A stretch of DNA of 64,000 bases, from NCBI GenBank assembly GCA_020057295.1, contig JAGVGF010000003.1, positions 1-64,000 on the forward strand, read 5' to 3'. A model generated the notes under the pieces. The model searched no databases. It saw only the letters and a list, made by a program, of their open reading frames with translations, and had not been told where the DNA came from. Shown piece by piece: positions 17,823-26,602 of the stretch (position 1 is its first letter; each line of letters opens with the position of its first letter). Origin of the DNA: an archaeon. GTDB taxonomy: Archaea; Nanobdellota; Nanobdellia; Woesearchaeales; UBA9642. A program made the position numbers and the translations under genes.

Positions 17823-18392
17823 TTAGATGCTTACTTTAACGTTTTTCGCTTCTTCAGCAGTTGCTTTAAACATTTCTTCTGCTTGATATTTTAACATGTT
17901 TGCAACTACAACATCAGGAATAGATTGTATCCTTATATTATAATTATTAACAGAATCGTTGTAGAATTCTCTTCTATCCGCTATTTGATTTTCAATTGCA
18001 CTTATTCTCTCTTGTAATTTTAGGAAGTTTTCACTAGCTTGTAATTTAGGATAATTCTCTGCAACTGCAAACAGAGATTTAAGATTTCCACTAATAGTGT
18101 TATTTAATTTGGCCTTTTCGCTCATTGTTGTTGCACTCATTAACGCAGTTCTAGCTTTTGTTATTTCCATCAACGTATTTTTCTCGTGTCTCATATATCC
18201 TTTAACAGTTTCAATTAAATTAGGGATTTCATCATATCTTTGCTTCAAAAGAACATCTATATTTGCCCAAGATTTTTTTATATTGTTTTTTAATTGTATC
18301 AAACCATTAAATATTGAAATAATATATGCTATTATTCCCATAAAAATTATTAACAAAATTGCTGTCAACATAACTGGTCCGAATAAATCCAT
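17823..18392 (-). CDS. lemA: LemA family membrane protein (copy 1)
   Basis: An N-terminal membrane helix (residues 5-27) is followed by the LemA four-helix domain: LKNNIKKSWANIDVLLKQRYDEIPNLIETVKGYMRHEKN is the family signature (given here across 39 positions as a description of the block 33-71; key residues W42, D45, R51, P56). LemA proteins are linked to membrane stress and peptidase partners in bacteria. It is last in a minus-strand cluster LemA-HtpX-GIDE-LemA. Start after AGGTGAAAAA. Confidence 0.88.
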   Translation of the reverse strand: MDLFGPVMLTAILLIIFMGIIAYIISIFNGLIQLKNNIKKSWANIDVLLKQRYDEIPNLIETVKGYMRHEKNTLMEITKARTALMSATTMSEKAKLNNTISGNLKSLFAVAENYPKLQASENFLKLQERISAIENQIADRREFYNDSVNNYNIRIQSIPDVVVANMLKYQAEEMFKATAEEAKNVKVSI

Positions 18393-18401
18393 TTTTTCAC
18401 C

Positions 18402-19154
18402 TCAAATAATCATATAAAATATTATAATTCCTAAACAAGTCAATATTAATGCTCCGCCACCATATATCCCGAAAAATATTTTCCATCCAAATGATTTTAA
18501 GACTTCTTTTTCTGGACGATCAGAAATATAATAGAAATCATTTTTTCCACCTTTTGTTATCATAAGATTCTCTTCGTTCCTTCCCGAGTACTCTCCTGAA
18601 GGTTTAGGAACTGCTGTGCCCATCACATATACTTTATCTCCTGTTCCTATTCTATATTCTGTAAAGCGCATTTTTTTATTTGCTCCAAAAAAGTTTTCAA
18701 ATTTAAGATTGTTATCTAAAAGGTATTTTTGAATTTCTTTGGAAGGATCTTTTCCGAATCCTGACTCAAAAGAAAAATCTTTAGGCAATTCTAATTCGCA
18801 ATTCTTAGGATCTACAACAACTTTTCCAGTATCATCATTAACATAAAATGATTCCTTACATTCATCTTGACGCAAGGTTACCCATCTACTACTTTTTCCT
18901 TGGCTTTTATATTCTTCTACAACTATCTTATAATATACGCAAGATTTTTTTGTTAAAGGAGATTTAAAAGGCAAACTTATTGAAGTTGCTTCTCCAAATA
19001 TTTCTACCATCCCAATAGCTAAAGATCGTATCTTTGATGTGGGTGTATTTTCTATTTGTCTTTTTTGTTTTAATCGTATAAAACCTATATAAAATGCAAT
19101 TATTCCTATAAAGAAACAAATAATAGCCGTTACTAGCAGTCTTCCGTCAGTCAT
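18402..19154 (-). CDS. GIDE-domain membrane protein (MUL1-like, no RING)
   Basis: One membrane helix lies at each end (about residues 6-26 and 222-248). Between them is a domain like the GIDE region of mitochondrial E3 ligase MUL1: SLPFKSPLTKKSCVYYKIVVEEY, DDTGKVVVDP, and YRIGTGDKVYVMGTA. There is no RING finger. Bacterial GIDE genes are often next to LemA, as here on both sides of the cluster. It ends 9 bases before lemA copy 1, so the two are co-transcribed. The biochemical role is unknown. Confidence 0.75.
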   Translation of the reverse strand: MTDGRLLVTAIICFFIGIIAFYIGFIRLKQKRQIENTPTSKIRSLAIGMVEIFGEATSISLPFKSPLTKKSCVYYKIVVEEYKSQGKSSRWVTLRQDECKESFYVNDDTGKVVVDPKNCELELPKDFSFESGFGKDPSKEIQKYLLDNNLKFENFFGANKKMRFTEYRIGTGDKVYVMGTAVPKPSGEYSGRNEENLMITKGGKNDFYYISDRPEKEVLKSFGWKIFFGIYGGGALILTCLGIIIFYMII

Positions 19155-19227
19155 ATTTTTATTTCGTTATTCTTCTTTTTAAATATTACTAAACGCATAG
19201 AGTTATTAAAAAAGTAAGAAGAAATGA

Positions 19228-20124
19228 TCACATGTGTTCTAATCTTTTTATTCTTTCAGTCAACGGGGGATGTGTACTGAATAAATTATTCCAAAATCCT
19301 TTTTTTAATGGGTGTGCGAAGTACATGTGTGCTGTAGCCTTATTAGCATGCTTAGTTTCTATTCCATCTTTCTCTATTTTTTTAAGTGCATTAGCTAATC
19401 CCTCAGGATGTCTGCTTAATATCGCGCCAGTTGCATCTGCAGCATATTCCCTTTTTCTAGATATTGCTAATTGTATTAATTGTGCAATTATCGGTGCAAG
19501 TATTGCTAATACTATTCCTGCAATTATAAATATTAGATTACTGTTGCCTCCTTCATCATCGCTTCCACCACCAAATATTAATCCTCTTAAAAAGAAATCA
19601 CTCAGCAAAGCTATTAATCCTACAAGTATTACTGTTATGGTCATTAATCTTATGTCATAATTTTTTACGTGCGACATTTCATGAGCAATCACGCCTTCTA
19701 ATTCTACTCTGTTTAATTTTTTTAGCGCCCCTTCTGTTACTGCTATTGATGAATTTTCAGGATTTCTACCTGTTGCAAATGCATTAATTGCTTGATCAGG
19801 AATAACATAAATTTTTGGTGTAGGCATTTGCGCAGCTATAGCCAAACCTTCAACAGAGTTAATGTAATGTGCATGATCTTTCCTGTTTGCAGGATATGCG
19901 CTACTTATACTTAATGCAGCCTTATCACCAAGATAATAACTTATTAATGCCATTATTATTGCAATAATAAATGCTATGCTCATAAAGAACCATATTATTA
20001 TCTCACTACCTCTACCGTATATTCTTCCAAAAACATATCCTAGAGCTATTACAATTATTGAGAAACAGAATATTAGTAAGTAACTCTTGAATTTGTTTAC
20101 TGCAGCCTCATCAAATGCGTTCAT
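19228..20124 (-). CDS. htpX: HtpX-type M48 membrane zinc protease
   Basis: It has two N-terminal membrane helices (about 15-35 and 42-65), zinc-binding HEMSH (148-152), two further helices (about 160-180 and 193-215), and the third zinc ligand in KREYAADATGA. The C-terminal HPPLTERIKRLE motif is typical of HtpX. In bacteria this enzyme degrades misfolded membrane proteins. Here it lies between two LemA genes and next to a GIDE gene, so it probably acts with them in envelope quality control. Length 298 aa is normal. Confidence 0.93.
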   Translation of the reverse strand: MNAFDEAAVNKFKSYLLIFCFSIIVIALGYVFGRIYGRGSEIIIWFFMSIAFIIAIIMALISYYLGDKAALSISSAYPANRKDHAHYINSVEGLAIAAQMPTPKIYVIPDQAINAFATGRNPENSSIAVTEGALKKLNRVELEGVIAHEMSHVKNYDIRLMTITVILVGLIALLSDFFLRGLIFGGGSDDEGGNSNLIFIIAGIVLAILAPIIAQLIQLAISRKREYAADATGAILSRHPEGLANALKKIEKDGIETKHANKATAHMYFAHPLKKGFWNNLFSTHPPLTERIKRLEHM

Positions 20125-20171
20125 ATAATCCCTCTAAAATTATAAAATAAAAAATAAATAATACAAAGAAT

Positions 20172-20726
20172 CTAAAAGCTTACTTTTACAGGTCCTTTTT
20201 GTGTTTCTTCAGTCTTGAAGAATTCCTTTTGTTTAAATGCAAACATTCCAGCAATTAGGCTTCCAGGGAACATTTGAGTACTGTTGTTATAACCTAATAC
20301 TGAATCATTATATGCTTGTCTAGCATAAGCAATTTTGCTTTCAGTTCCTGATAATTCCTCTTGTAGCATCATGAAGTTTTCATTTGCTTGAAGTTTAGGA
20401 TACGCTTCAGCAACTGCAAATAATGATTTTAAAGTACCGCTAAGCATGTCATTAGCTTTAGATTTTTCCTTTAATGATGTAGCATTCATCATTGCTGTTC
20501 TTGCAGCAGTAACTTCTGTGAACAAATTCTTCTCGTGTTTTGCATATCCTTTTACTGTTTCTATAAGATTAGGTATAAGATCGTATCTTCGTTTAAGTTG
20601 AACATCGATTTGAGCCCACGCATTCTCAATACGATTTCTCAATACGATAAATCTATTATATGCTAGTATTAAGAATAGCACTATAACAACCAATACAATA
20701 ATAATGATTAAAGATATAATATCCAT
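20172..20726 (-). CDS. lemA: LemA family membrane protein (copy 2)
   Basis: An N-terminal helix (residues 3-24) is followed by a LemA domain with RIENAWAQIDVQLKRRYDLI and PNLIETVKGYAKHEKNLF. It is similar to copy 1, so one is probably a duplicate. I chose the ATG at 20726 because GGGGTGA precedes it by 6 bases; an upstream extension of 19 codons is possible but lacks a ribosome site. It is the first gene of the LemA/HtpX/GIDE/LemA run and ends 47 bases before htpX. Confidence 0.9.
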   Translation of the reverse strand: MDIISLIIIIVLVVIVLFLILAYNRFIVLRNRIENAWAQIDVQLKRRYDLIPNLIETVKGYAKHEKNLFTEVTAARTAMMNATSLKEKSKANDMLSGTLKSLFAVAEAYPKLQANENFMMLQEELSGTESKIAYARQAYNDSVLGYNNSTQMFPGSLIAGMFAFKQKEFFKTEETQKGPVKVSF

Positions 20727-20895
20727 AAATTTCACCCCTATAATTAAATAACATACTTTTTCTTTATAAATTTTCTTAAACATAAATACTCACACGAATA
20801 CTGTTAATAAACATTAAGAGAAAACTTTATAAATATTCGTTGTTTAATTATGCTATACAAAATTATAATTATAAAAAATAGGAGGGTGATTAGAA

Positions 20896-21258
20896 ATGAG
20901 TAAGGAATTGGATCTTATTGCCAGAATTGGTAGTTGGGCATTCATCATTGGTGTAGTTGTTGCTTTACTAATCGGCGTATTTAGTGGAGGCACTGAAAAT
21001 CCTGTAGCGACATCCGTATTAATAATCTTAGGATTAATAGTAGGATTGCTAAATGTTACTGGAAGAGAAACAACACCATTCTTGTTAGCCACAGTATCGC
21101 TAGTTATAGTATCATACATGGGCGGACCTGTATTTTCTAATGTGGCAGCAATCGGAGCATCGTTGCAATCGGTTCTAAGTGCGTTAATAACTTTTGTTAT
21201 TCCTGCAACCGTCATTGTTTCTTTAAAAGCAATATATGCTTTAGCACACGACGAATAA
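20896..21258 (+). CDS. small multipass membrane protein, function unknown
   Basis: This 120-aa protein is almost entirely hydrophobic, with about four membrane segments (residues 13-30, 37-55, 60-80, 95-115). I know no named family for it. It has a strong Shine-Dalgarno (GGAGGGTGA) and a TATA box CTTTATAAATA (20826-20836), so it is probably well expressed. It diverges from the LemA cluster. Confidence 0.65.
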   Translation: MSKELDLIARIGSWAFIIGVVVALLIGVFSGGTENPVATSVLIILGLIVGLLNVTGRETTPFLLATVSLVIVSYMGGPVFSNVAAIGASLQSVLSALITFVIPATVIVSLKAIYALAHDE

Positions 21259-21303
21259 GTCTTTTATTTTTTTATTTTAATTTTTATATATTTCTAATAT
21301 TCA

Positions 21304-22092
21304 TTAAGAAACAATTATCCTCTGATAACGTCCTACTTTAGAGCGAATCTTTTCTAGTTTTTTAAAGTCAAATTTTGTAATAAATTTTTCAAAGAAGATA
21401 TAATCTCTATTAAATCCCAGTTGTGCTGATTGTCTCAACATTTTTTCTAATTTTATTTTTGTAGCCCACTGATAATATATGTGTTCTTCTTCAAGACTTC
21501 CCTTCTCTATTAACGGGTTAAATTCAGATAATGCAAGATACAGCATGTTAGTTATCAGATCAAAACGTTTTATCTTTTGTTTTATCCCTTCAACATCTAT
21601 TTCTCTGTCTCTTACTAGTATATCTGAGTTATATCTGGTTGGGGTGTTTATATCTGCATATACTGCAATTGCGGGTTTCTGTATTAGTCTTGATTTTTTT
21701 GCTGCTTCTTCTCTTAATTCTCTATTACTAGAATCCATTACTCCGCCATCTTTATCATATTCGAATCCTCCTTTGATTAATTCATAAAATTCTACACCTT
21801 CACGGCTATGTTTTTTCATTGTTAAAAATCTTGGTTCGGAAGGGTCTTTTAACGAGAATATGATATTTCTTACACGAAATTCGTGACAATATGTTATTCC
21901 ATCAACTGATAGTAAATTATGGCTATCTATTATTTTTCGTAGTTCACGATATACTATTCCGTTCATCCATGTTGTCCGGATGATGTCGTTAATAACTTCT
22001 GACGCCCTTCCATTAATATAATCTTCATAGAATTCAGGTTTCCATAATGAACTATCTGCTAATAGGTCTGAAATATCTACCTTCCTATTCAT
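21304..22092 (-). CDS. Nudix domain protein
   Basis: This 262-aa protein has a central Nudix-like box: GGFEYDKDGGVMDSS followed by NRELREEAAKK, which keeps the RE and EE catalytic glutamates but ends in Lys instead of Gly. Flanking alpha-helical regions are family-specific. The substrate is unknown. The start follows GGGGGCG. It is transcribed toward the small membrane protein gene. Unlike the Nudix protein at 12.6 kb, its metal ligands look intact. Confidence 0.7.
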   Translation of the reverse strand: MNRKVDISDLLADSSLWKPEFYEDYINGRASEVINDIIRTTWMNGIVYRELRKIIDSHNLLSVDGITYCHEFRVRNIIFSLKDPSEPRFLTMKKHSREGVEFYELIKGGFEYDKDGGVMDSSNRELREEAAKKSRLIQKPAIAVYADINTPTRYNSDILVRDREIDVEGIKQKIKRFDLITNMLYLALSEFNPLIEKGSLEEEHIYYQWATKIKLEKMLRQSAQLGFNRDYIFFEKFITKFDFKKLEKIRSKVGRYQRIIVS

Positions 22093-22169
22093 AACGCCCC
22101 CGTCTATGTTTTATAAATACTTCAAACTTTTAATATTTTACTAGAATCTTTTGATCTTAATAAAAAATA

Positions 22170-22191
22170 AGGGTGCTCACGTGAACACCCT
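22170..22191 (-). terminator. hairpin terminator for the short minus-strand transcript
   Basis: On the minus strand an AGGGTG...CACCCT stem encloses CACGTG and is followed by TTATTTTTTA. It lies 17 bases after the stop of the 37-codon reading frame. Confidence 0.5.
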
Positions 22192-22207
22192 CAGAATTTA
22201 CGGAGGC

Positions 22208-22321
22208 TTAATCTTCGCTTGTAGAAATTGTAGTTTCAGTAATGTAATCATCATATAATGATTCGCGTCTCATGATTCTGGCGCGGTATGATTCATCATA
22301 TATATTTCTCATTTTGATCAT
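22208..22321 (-). CDS. candidate small protein, 37 aa
   Basis: A reading frame of 37 codons begins MIKMRNIYDESYRARIM and ends acidic (TTISTSED). Its ATG overlaps the stop of the upstream 28-codon frame (ATGA), which suggests coupled translation. The same frame stays open upstream as far as a TAA at 22390, running through a very basic Arg/Cys-rich stretch. It lies between a clear promoter with palindrome and a terminator hairpin. I recognise no family; the transcript might instead be a small RNA. Confidence 0.35.
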   Translation of the reverse strand: MIKMRNIYDESYRARIMRRESLYDDYITETTISTSED

Positions 22322-22404
22322 ACGAAAGCATCTATTAATTCCATATCTGAATCTTCGGAAGCATCTCTTATTTCCAAAAATCCGTACTTATTTACGCATA
22401 TCAT
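22318..22404 (-). CDS. candidate small protein, 28 aa
   Basis: The frame begins MICVNKYGFLEIRDASEDS and follows a Shine-Dalgarno GGGGTGAT with 4-6 bases spacing. It is the first frame after the promoter at about 22.44 kb. The ATG overlaps the next frame at its stop. It is acidic in its second half. Evidence is context only: promoter, ribosome site, overlap and terminator. Confidence 0.3.
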   Translation of the reverse strand: MICVNKYGFLEIRDASEDSDMELIDAFV

Positions 22405-22414
22405 ACATATCACC

Positions 22415-22430
22415 CCATACAAATGTATGG
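22415..22430. promoter_or_regulatory. operator-like palindrome CCATAC-AAAT-GTATGG
   Basis: This perfect 6-bp inverted repeat with an AAAT spacer lies between a minus-strand TATA box (near 22440-22450) and the Shine-Dalgarno site of the small reading frames. The core ATACAAATGTAT occurs again at 61573-61584, and a close relative at 48458-48477. Confidence 0.5.
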
Positions 22431-22524
22431 AGGCAATGAACTATATATATTTTTTCAACATATAAGCATACATATATGCCTTTAATAACGAAATATATAT
22501 AAACTCTTTATCTTTTTAATTGTC

Positions 22525-23454
22525 ATGAAACGCAAAGTTGTACAACATGGACCTAGTTCTTTAATTATTTCATTGCCATCTGAATGGGTTAAGAAAAATG
22601 GTGTAAGAAAGGGCGACGATTTGGATGTTACTGAAAGTAATAATATTATCGAAATAAGTACTAAGCCACTAATTAAAGACCAATCTGTAACTATTGATGT
22701 TTCAGGATTAAACAGAACTTCTATATTATTATATTTACTAAGCATGTATAGGCGAGGGTATAAAGAGATCAACATAAAATTTAATAATACCTCAAGTCAG
22801 CATTACAGAACAGGACACGATGTTCCTGTGCTGTCTGTGATTCAAGATGTTATTACGCGTTTTATCGGTGTAGAAATAGTTAAACAATCTAAAGACTTCG
22901 TACAAATAAAACAAATTTCTGAGGATTCAGAAAAGGATTTTGACATGTTAATACGTAGAGTTTTATTTCTAACTGTAGAAGCATTTAAAGAATTTGAAAA
23001 TGGAGTTATAGAAGAAAACGAACAACTAGTAAACGTGACAGAGACACATTATATCACTATAAGAAAATTTATTAATTATTGTATAAGATTAATACATGAA
23101 GGTGCTGTTACTCAAACAGCTAAAGCACTTACATTGATGACGATACTATCTGGAATGGATAGAATTATAAAATCTTTAAAACAATTTGGTCGAGAGAAAC
23201 GCGATAGAAGAATAAAATTATCTAGAAAAGTAATTCCGGTAACTAAAGAAGTAAGGGAGTCGATGGAATTATTTCAGAAATTCTTTCTTAGTAAGGATTT
23301 GAAATTATTAGATGATATTGAGTCTAAGAGACAAAACATTAAGAAACAGATATTTAATATAAAATTAGATTCAGATTCAATGCTAATATTAGATTTCTTT
23401 AAAATAACCGTAGAAACAATTCAAGATATGGTTGAAGGAACCTTAAGATTATGA
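22525..23454 (+). CDS. AbrB/SpoVT domain plus PhoU-like regulator
   Basis: The N-terminal 45 residues (MKRKVVQHGPSSLIISLP, then GVRKGDDLDV) form a swapped-hairpin AbrB DNA-binding domain. The remaining 260 residues are PhoU-like helices. Archaeal proteins of this architecture are annotated as phosphate-uptake regulators. The ATG lies about 27 bases after a TATA box (ATATATATAAAC), so the mRNA is probably leaderless. It diverges from the short transcript with the palindrome at 22415, which it might control. The end meets the convergent neighbour with one base between stops. Confidence 0.85.
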   Translation: MKRKVVQHGPSSLIISLPSEWVKKNGVRKGDDLDVTESNNIIEISTKPLIKDQSVTIDVSGLNRTSILLYLLSMYRRGYKEINIKFNNTSSQHYRTGHDVPVLSVIQDVITRFIGVEIVKQSKDFVQIKQISEDSEKDFDMLIRRVLFLTVEAFKEFENGVIEENEQLVNVTETHYITIRKFINYCIRLIHEGAVTQTAKALTLMTILSGMDRIIKSLKQFGREKRDRRIKLSRKVIPVTKEVRESMELFQKFFLSKDLKLLDDIESKRQNIKKQIFNIKLDSDSMLILDFFKITVETIQDMVEGTLRL

Positions 23455-23455
23455 G

Positions 23456-24085
23456 TTATTCGTAATTCTTTAATGTGTTGATTAATTCTTTAATAGTTTG
23501 AGAATTTCTTACTTCTTCAGCAACATCATCATATTTGAATACATCTATTATCCAGTTTGCAAAATCATTTCTTCCCTCCGTAGTATGATGATTAAATACG
23601 CTTACATCCATTTTATCTAATGTTTTCAATAATTCTTTTAAGCTACGTAGTTTTGTTCCATCCGGAAGAACGAACGCGCTAGCCTCCTCACAATTTTTAT
23701 CTAATATGCTAATATTCTTTGTAGGCAGGATTTTTGTTAATACTTTCGCCGGTTCTTCATATTTTTTAAGAATCTCTTGTGACAGCTCTGGTATATTTTC
23801 TACAGTATATCCTCGTTTTTTTAACATGTCTTTATATTCTTTTAATGTTATAAAACCTTGCTCGTAACTTTTTTTCAACAATAATATTCTCTTATGTATG
23901 TTTATTGCTTTCTTTTTTCTTCTATCATTCTCCGTGCTTGTTTTATTATTTATCGTTCTTTTAAAATATTCTATTTTATCTTCAAAATACGTTTTATAAT
24001 ATACTCTGTCAATAAATAAGTATATTTTATAACTTATTATTGCTAGCAAAAAAATTAACACTATAAACCAATATTCTTTAATCAT
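23456..24085 (-). CDS. membrane-anchored protein, function unknown
   Basis: This 209-aa protein has one N-terminal helix (residues 5-25). A charged, helical cytoplasmic region follows, including a SHOCT-like segment (LLLKKSYEQGFITLKEYKDMLKKRG lies within about 68-92). The start overlaps the stop of the upstream gene by 4 bases (ATGA), so the two form one operon and probably act together at the membrane. Confidence 0.6.
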   Translation of the reverse strand: MIKEYWFIVLIFLLAIISYKIYLFIDRVYYKTYFEDKIEYFKRTINNKTSTENDRRKKKAINIHKRILLLKKSYEQGFITLKEYKDMLKKRGYTVENIPELSQEILKKYEEPAKVLTKILPTKNISILDKNCEEASAFVLPDGTKLRSLKELLKTLDKMDVSVFNHHTTEGRNDFANWIIDVFKYDDVAEEVRNSQTIKELINTLKNYE

Positions 24086-24891
24086 TTTTTTAGTGTCCTC
24101 AACAATTCTTTACGCGAAATATGCTGTCTGTGGCGTACATCTACTTTTGTTACATTTAGCACTTTATCTACAAATAATTTTCTTATCTCTTCTATTTCAA
24201 ATTGTTCGTCGCTTAATTTTTCTAATAATTCTATTATATCATATAATTTTTTGGATTCACTAATAGTGTAGTCTGTTACTTTATCAGGATTTATTCTTGT
24301 AGATATATTCGTAGATAATTTCCAAATCCTTAAAACTATTATTATAAATAATATTATTGCTAGTATTCCTGCGAAGTAATACAATAACTCTTTGATTTTA
24401 GAATCATATTCAGTTATGGTTGTTTTATCTTCTTCTGTCTTTATAGAAAATCCTGATCCGTTACTATCTACTACAAGTATGTTTATTTGCCTGCCAATCT
24501 CCATACTCGATGGAATTAATGTTGTGTTATTTATTATTGGTCTGACAGCATATCTTAAATAATACTCCTCTCCTACCGTACTATTTCTAGGTATAGTTAT
24601 ATCAAAATAGAATGTGTTATTGAAAGTCTCCGTCGGTATTAATTTATTTCTATCACGTAATATTGCTATATCTTTTGTTGAGGTATATGTTATATTAACA
24701 ATATAATCTTCTTCTTCAGCGTTTTGTATTGTTATAGCATAAACATATGATTGTCCAGGCTCTAGTTTTATAAGATCATTTTCTATATATTGTGTTGATA
24801 TTCCGAATCCATTAATATTAGGCAATATTAATGCTAACACTAATAAGAAAGATATTGCTATTGCACCCCTTTTTACTAATGTTTTATACAT
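24082..24891 (-). CDS. secreted/membrane protein with Ig-like ectodomain
   Basis: A signal or anchor helix (residues 10-28) is followed by a beta-rich extracellular domain of about 130 residues with several N-x-S/T sites, then a membrane helix (about 170-190) and a cytoplasmic helical tail. The ectodomain pattern (LEPGQSYVYAITIQNAEEE, then IPRNSTVGEEYYLRYAV) resembles Ig-like NEW3/COG1470-type domains. It is the first gene of a two-gene unit with the 23.5 kb gene. The function is unknown. Confidence 0.65.
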   Translation of the reverse strand: MYKTLVKRGAIAISFLLVLALILPNINGFGISTQYIENDLIKLEPGQSYVYAITIQNAEEEDYIVNITYTSTKDIAILRDRNKLIPTETFNNTFYFDITIPRNSTVGEEYYLRYAVRPIINNTTLIPSSMEIGRQINILVVDSNGSGFSIKTEEDKTTITEYDSKIKELLYYFAGILAIILFIIIVLRIWKLSTNISTRINPDKVTDYTISESKKLYDIIELLEKLSDEQFEIEEIRKLFVDKVLNVTKVDVRHRQHISRKELLRTLKK

Positions 24892-24963
24892 AGCTCATTG
24901 ATTATAGCATGTTTTTATTATAAAATTTTCGAAAAGAAAAGCTTTTAGACTCTTTCTCATACT

Positions 24964-25062
24964 TTATTTATTTCCTAATAAAGGAATTAGCACCGGGGTA
25001 AGAATTATAACCATTGTAGTAAGAAATATTAATATGCTTAGGATTATTATTTTTTTGTTCAT
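24964..25062 (-). CDS. small single-helix membrane protein, 32 aa
   Basis: This short frame reads MNKKIIILSILIFLTTMVII then a Pro-containing end LTPVLIPLLGNK. It is a basic start followed by one membrane helix. An AGGT element lies 5 bases upstream of the ATG and a TATA-like ATTATAAAC shortly before that. It fills part of an otherwise empty 315-base gap between RNase Z and the ectodomain gene, on the same strand as both. It could be a bioactive small protein, but composition alone could also give such a frame. Confidence 0.45.
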   Translation of the reverse strand: MNKKIIILSILIFLTTMVIILTPVLIPLLGNK

Positions 25063-25206
25063 TTTTACCTTTAAGTGTTTATAATGATATATTGTGCTAT
25101 TTATTTATATTCTTTTTGTTTTTTTTATGTTGATGATTACCAAACATAAGGTATACATTAATTATTTAGGCAATATTTTATTTATTACTAAGCCAGAACA
25201 CGATAT

Positions 25207-26130
25207 CTATAATTTTACCTTCATAAAATCGTATGCTACTTCAACATTCTGAAATGCTGTTTTTGCATCATCTAATACTTCGCCAGGTTCTTTGTATCTT
25301 TGAGAAAGATGTGTGATTATTAGTTTTTTTACGTTAGCATTATTTGCTAATATAGCAGCATCCTTGGCAGTCATATGTTTTGTTTTTTCTGCCTTATCTC
25401 CTAATTCTGATGCAAACGTAGCTTCACAAATTAAGATTTCAGAATTTTCTGAAAGTTTTATTGCATTTTCACACAATCCTGTGTCTAGTATGAATGTTGT
25501 TTTTAATCCCTTCTTCATTGTAGAAATTTCTTCCGGAATAATTTCTTTTCCATTATAAACTATCTTCTCGCCATTCTGTAATTTGCCTATTAATGGGCCG
25601 TTTGTTAATCCAAGAATGTTTAGTTTATTCATATCTATTTTACGCGTATCTTTCTCTATGAAACTGTATCCTAAGCAAGGTACGCTATGTTCTAAAAGTG
25701 TTGTTTGTACATAGAAATCTTCATTTTCGATTATTGTTAATATTTCGTTTCTTTTTGGAATTATTTCATGAATTTCTAAAACTAACTTATTTTCAAATAT
25801 ACATGTTTTCAACATATGTTCCATTCTTTCTTCTGTTTCTTTAGGTCCGTATATGTGAAGTACTGGACGCTCTTCATTTTGTGCATTTTGATTTCCTAGA
25901 GTTTGTATCAATCCTATTAGTCCAGAAACATGATCGCCATGCCAATGGCTTAATAATACATAATTGACTTTATTTCTATTGATTCCTGCAATATTCATCT
26001 GTCTTTGCGTGCCTTCACCACAATCTATTAACATCCCCTTATTCTTGTAGCTAAGAAACATTCCTACAACATTTCGTTCTTTAGTCGGAACCATCGATCC
26101 TGTTCCTAAGAAAGTTATTTCTGTTGGCAT
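25207..26130 (-). CDS. rnz: ribonuclease Z (tRNA 3' processing endonuclease)
   Basis: This metallo-beta-lactamase nuclease cuts tRNA precursors after the discriminator base. The start FLGTGSMVPTKERN and LIDCGEGTQRQ blocks are classic; the zinc site is HWHGDH (H62, H64, D66, H67). A later block, LDTGLCENAIKL, and ITHLSQRY supply the remaining ligands. Length 307 aa is normal for the short form. The tRNA gene in this window encodes no CCA, which fits a need for this enzyme. Confidence 0.95.
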   Translation of the reverse strand: MPTEITFLGTGSMVPTKERNVVGMFLSYKNKGMLIDCGEGTQRQMNIAGINRNKVNYVLLSHWHGDHVSGLIGLIQTLGNQNAQNEERPVLHIYGPKETEERMEHMLKTCIFENKLVLEIHEIIPKRNEILTIIENEDFYVQTTLLEHSVPCLGYSFIEKDTRKIDMNKLNILGLTNGPLIGKLQNGEKIVYNGKEIIPEEISTMKKGLKTTFILDTGLCENAIKLSENSEILICEATFASELGDKAEKTKHMTAKDAAILANNANVKKLIITHLSQRYKEPGEVLDDAKTAFQNVEVAYDFMKVKL

Positions 26131-26270
26131 AGAATTATAGAGTCAACGAATGTTTATAAAGTTTGTTCAGCGTTTATAGCTTATTCAATCCGCATATAAT
26201 AATAATCTTTTTAAACAACATTCCCCCGGCAATATTAAGTATATATTAATTTGTTAGCGAGGTGGTTTTT

Positions 26271-26489
26271 ATGTGTTGTTGTGAAGGTAGTTGTGGAAAA
26301 TGTAGTAGCTGGCTAAAAGCACTTTTAGGTATATTGATGTTAATCAATTTATTTGTTTGGCCTAAATGGACGGGCGTTGACGGATGGCTAGCATTTGCTG
26401 CTGTATTGTTAGTATTATGCGGCATAATATTTAGCTTCACTGGTTCATGCACTTGTGCAACACCAGCGCCAGCAAAGAAGAAAAGATAA
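26271..26489 (+). CDS. small cysteine-rich membrane protein
   Basis: This 72-aa protein begins MCCCEGSCGKCSSW, has two membrane helices (about 15-32 and 38-58), and ends CTCATPAPAKKKR. Four cysteines cluster in the first ten residues and two near the end, which could bind metal. The ATG at 26271 follows GAGGTGG by 6 bases; a GTG at 26262 lies inside that site. I recognise no family. Confidence 0.6.
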   Translation: MCCCEGSCGKCSSWLKALLGILMLINLFVWPKWTGVDGWLAFAAVLLVLCGIIFSFTGSCTCATPAPAKKKR

Positions 26490-26602
26490 ATATCTTTATT
26501 TTTTATTTTTTTTAGCAAACTTCTTATATTATTTTTTTACGCAATATGTTCTTTACTTTTATTCTTTGAATAACTTTAAAAACAAGTATTGCTATCTTAA
26601 TT

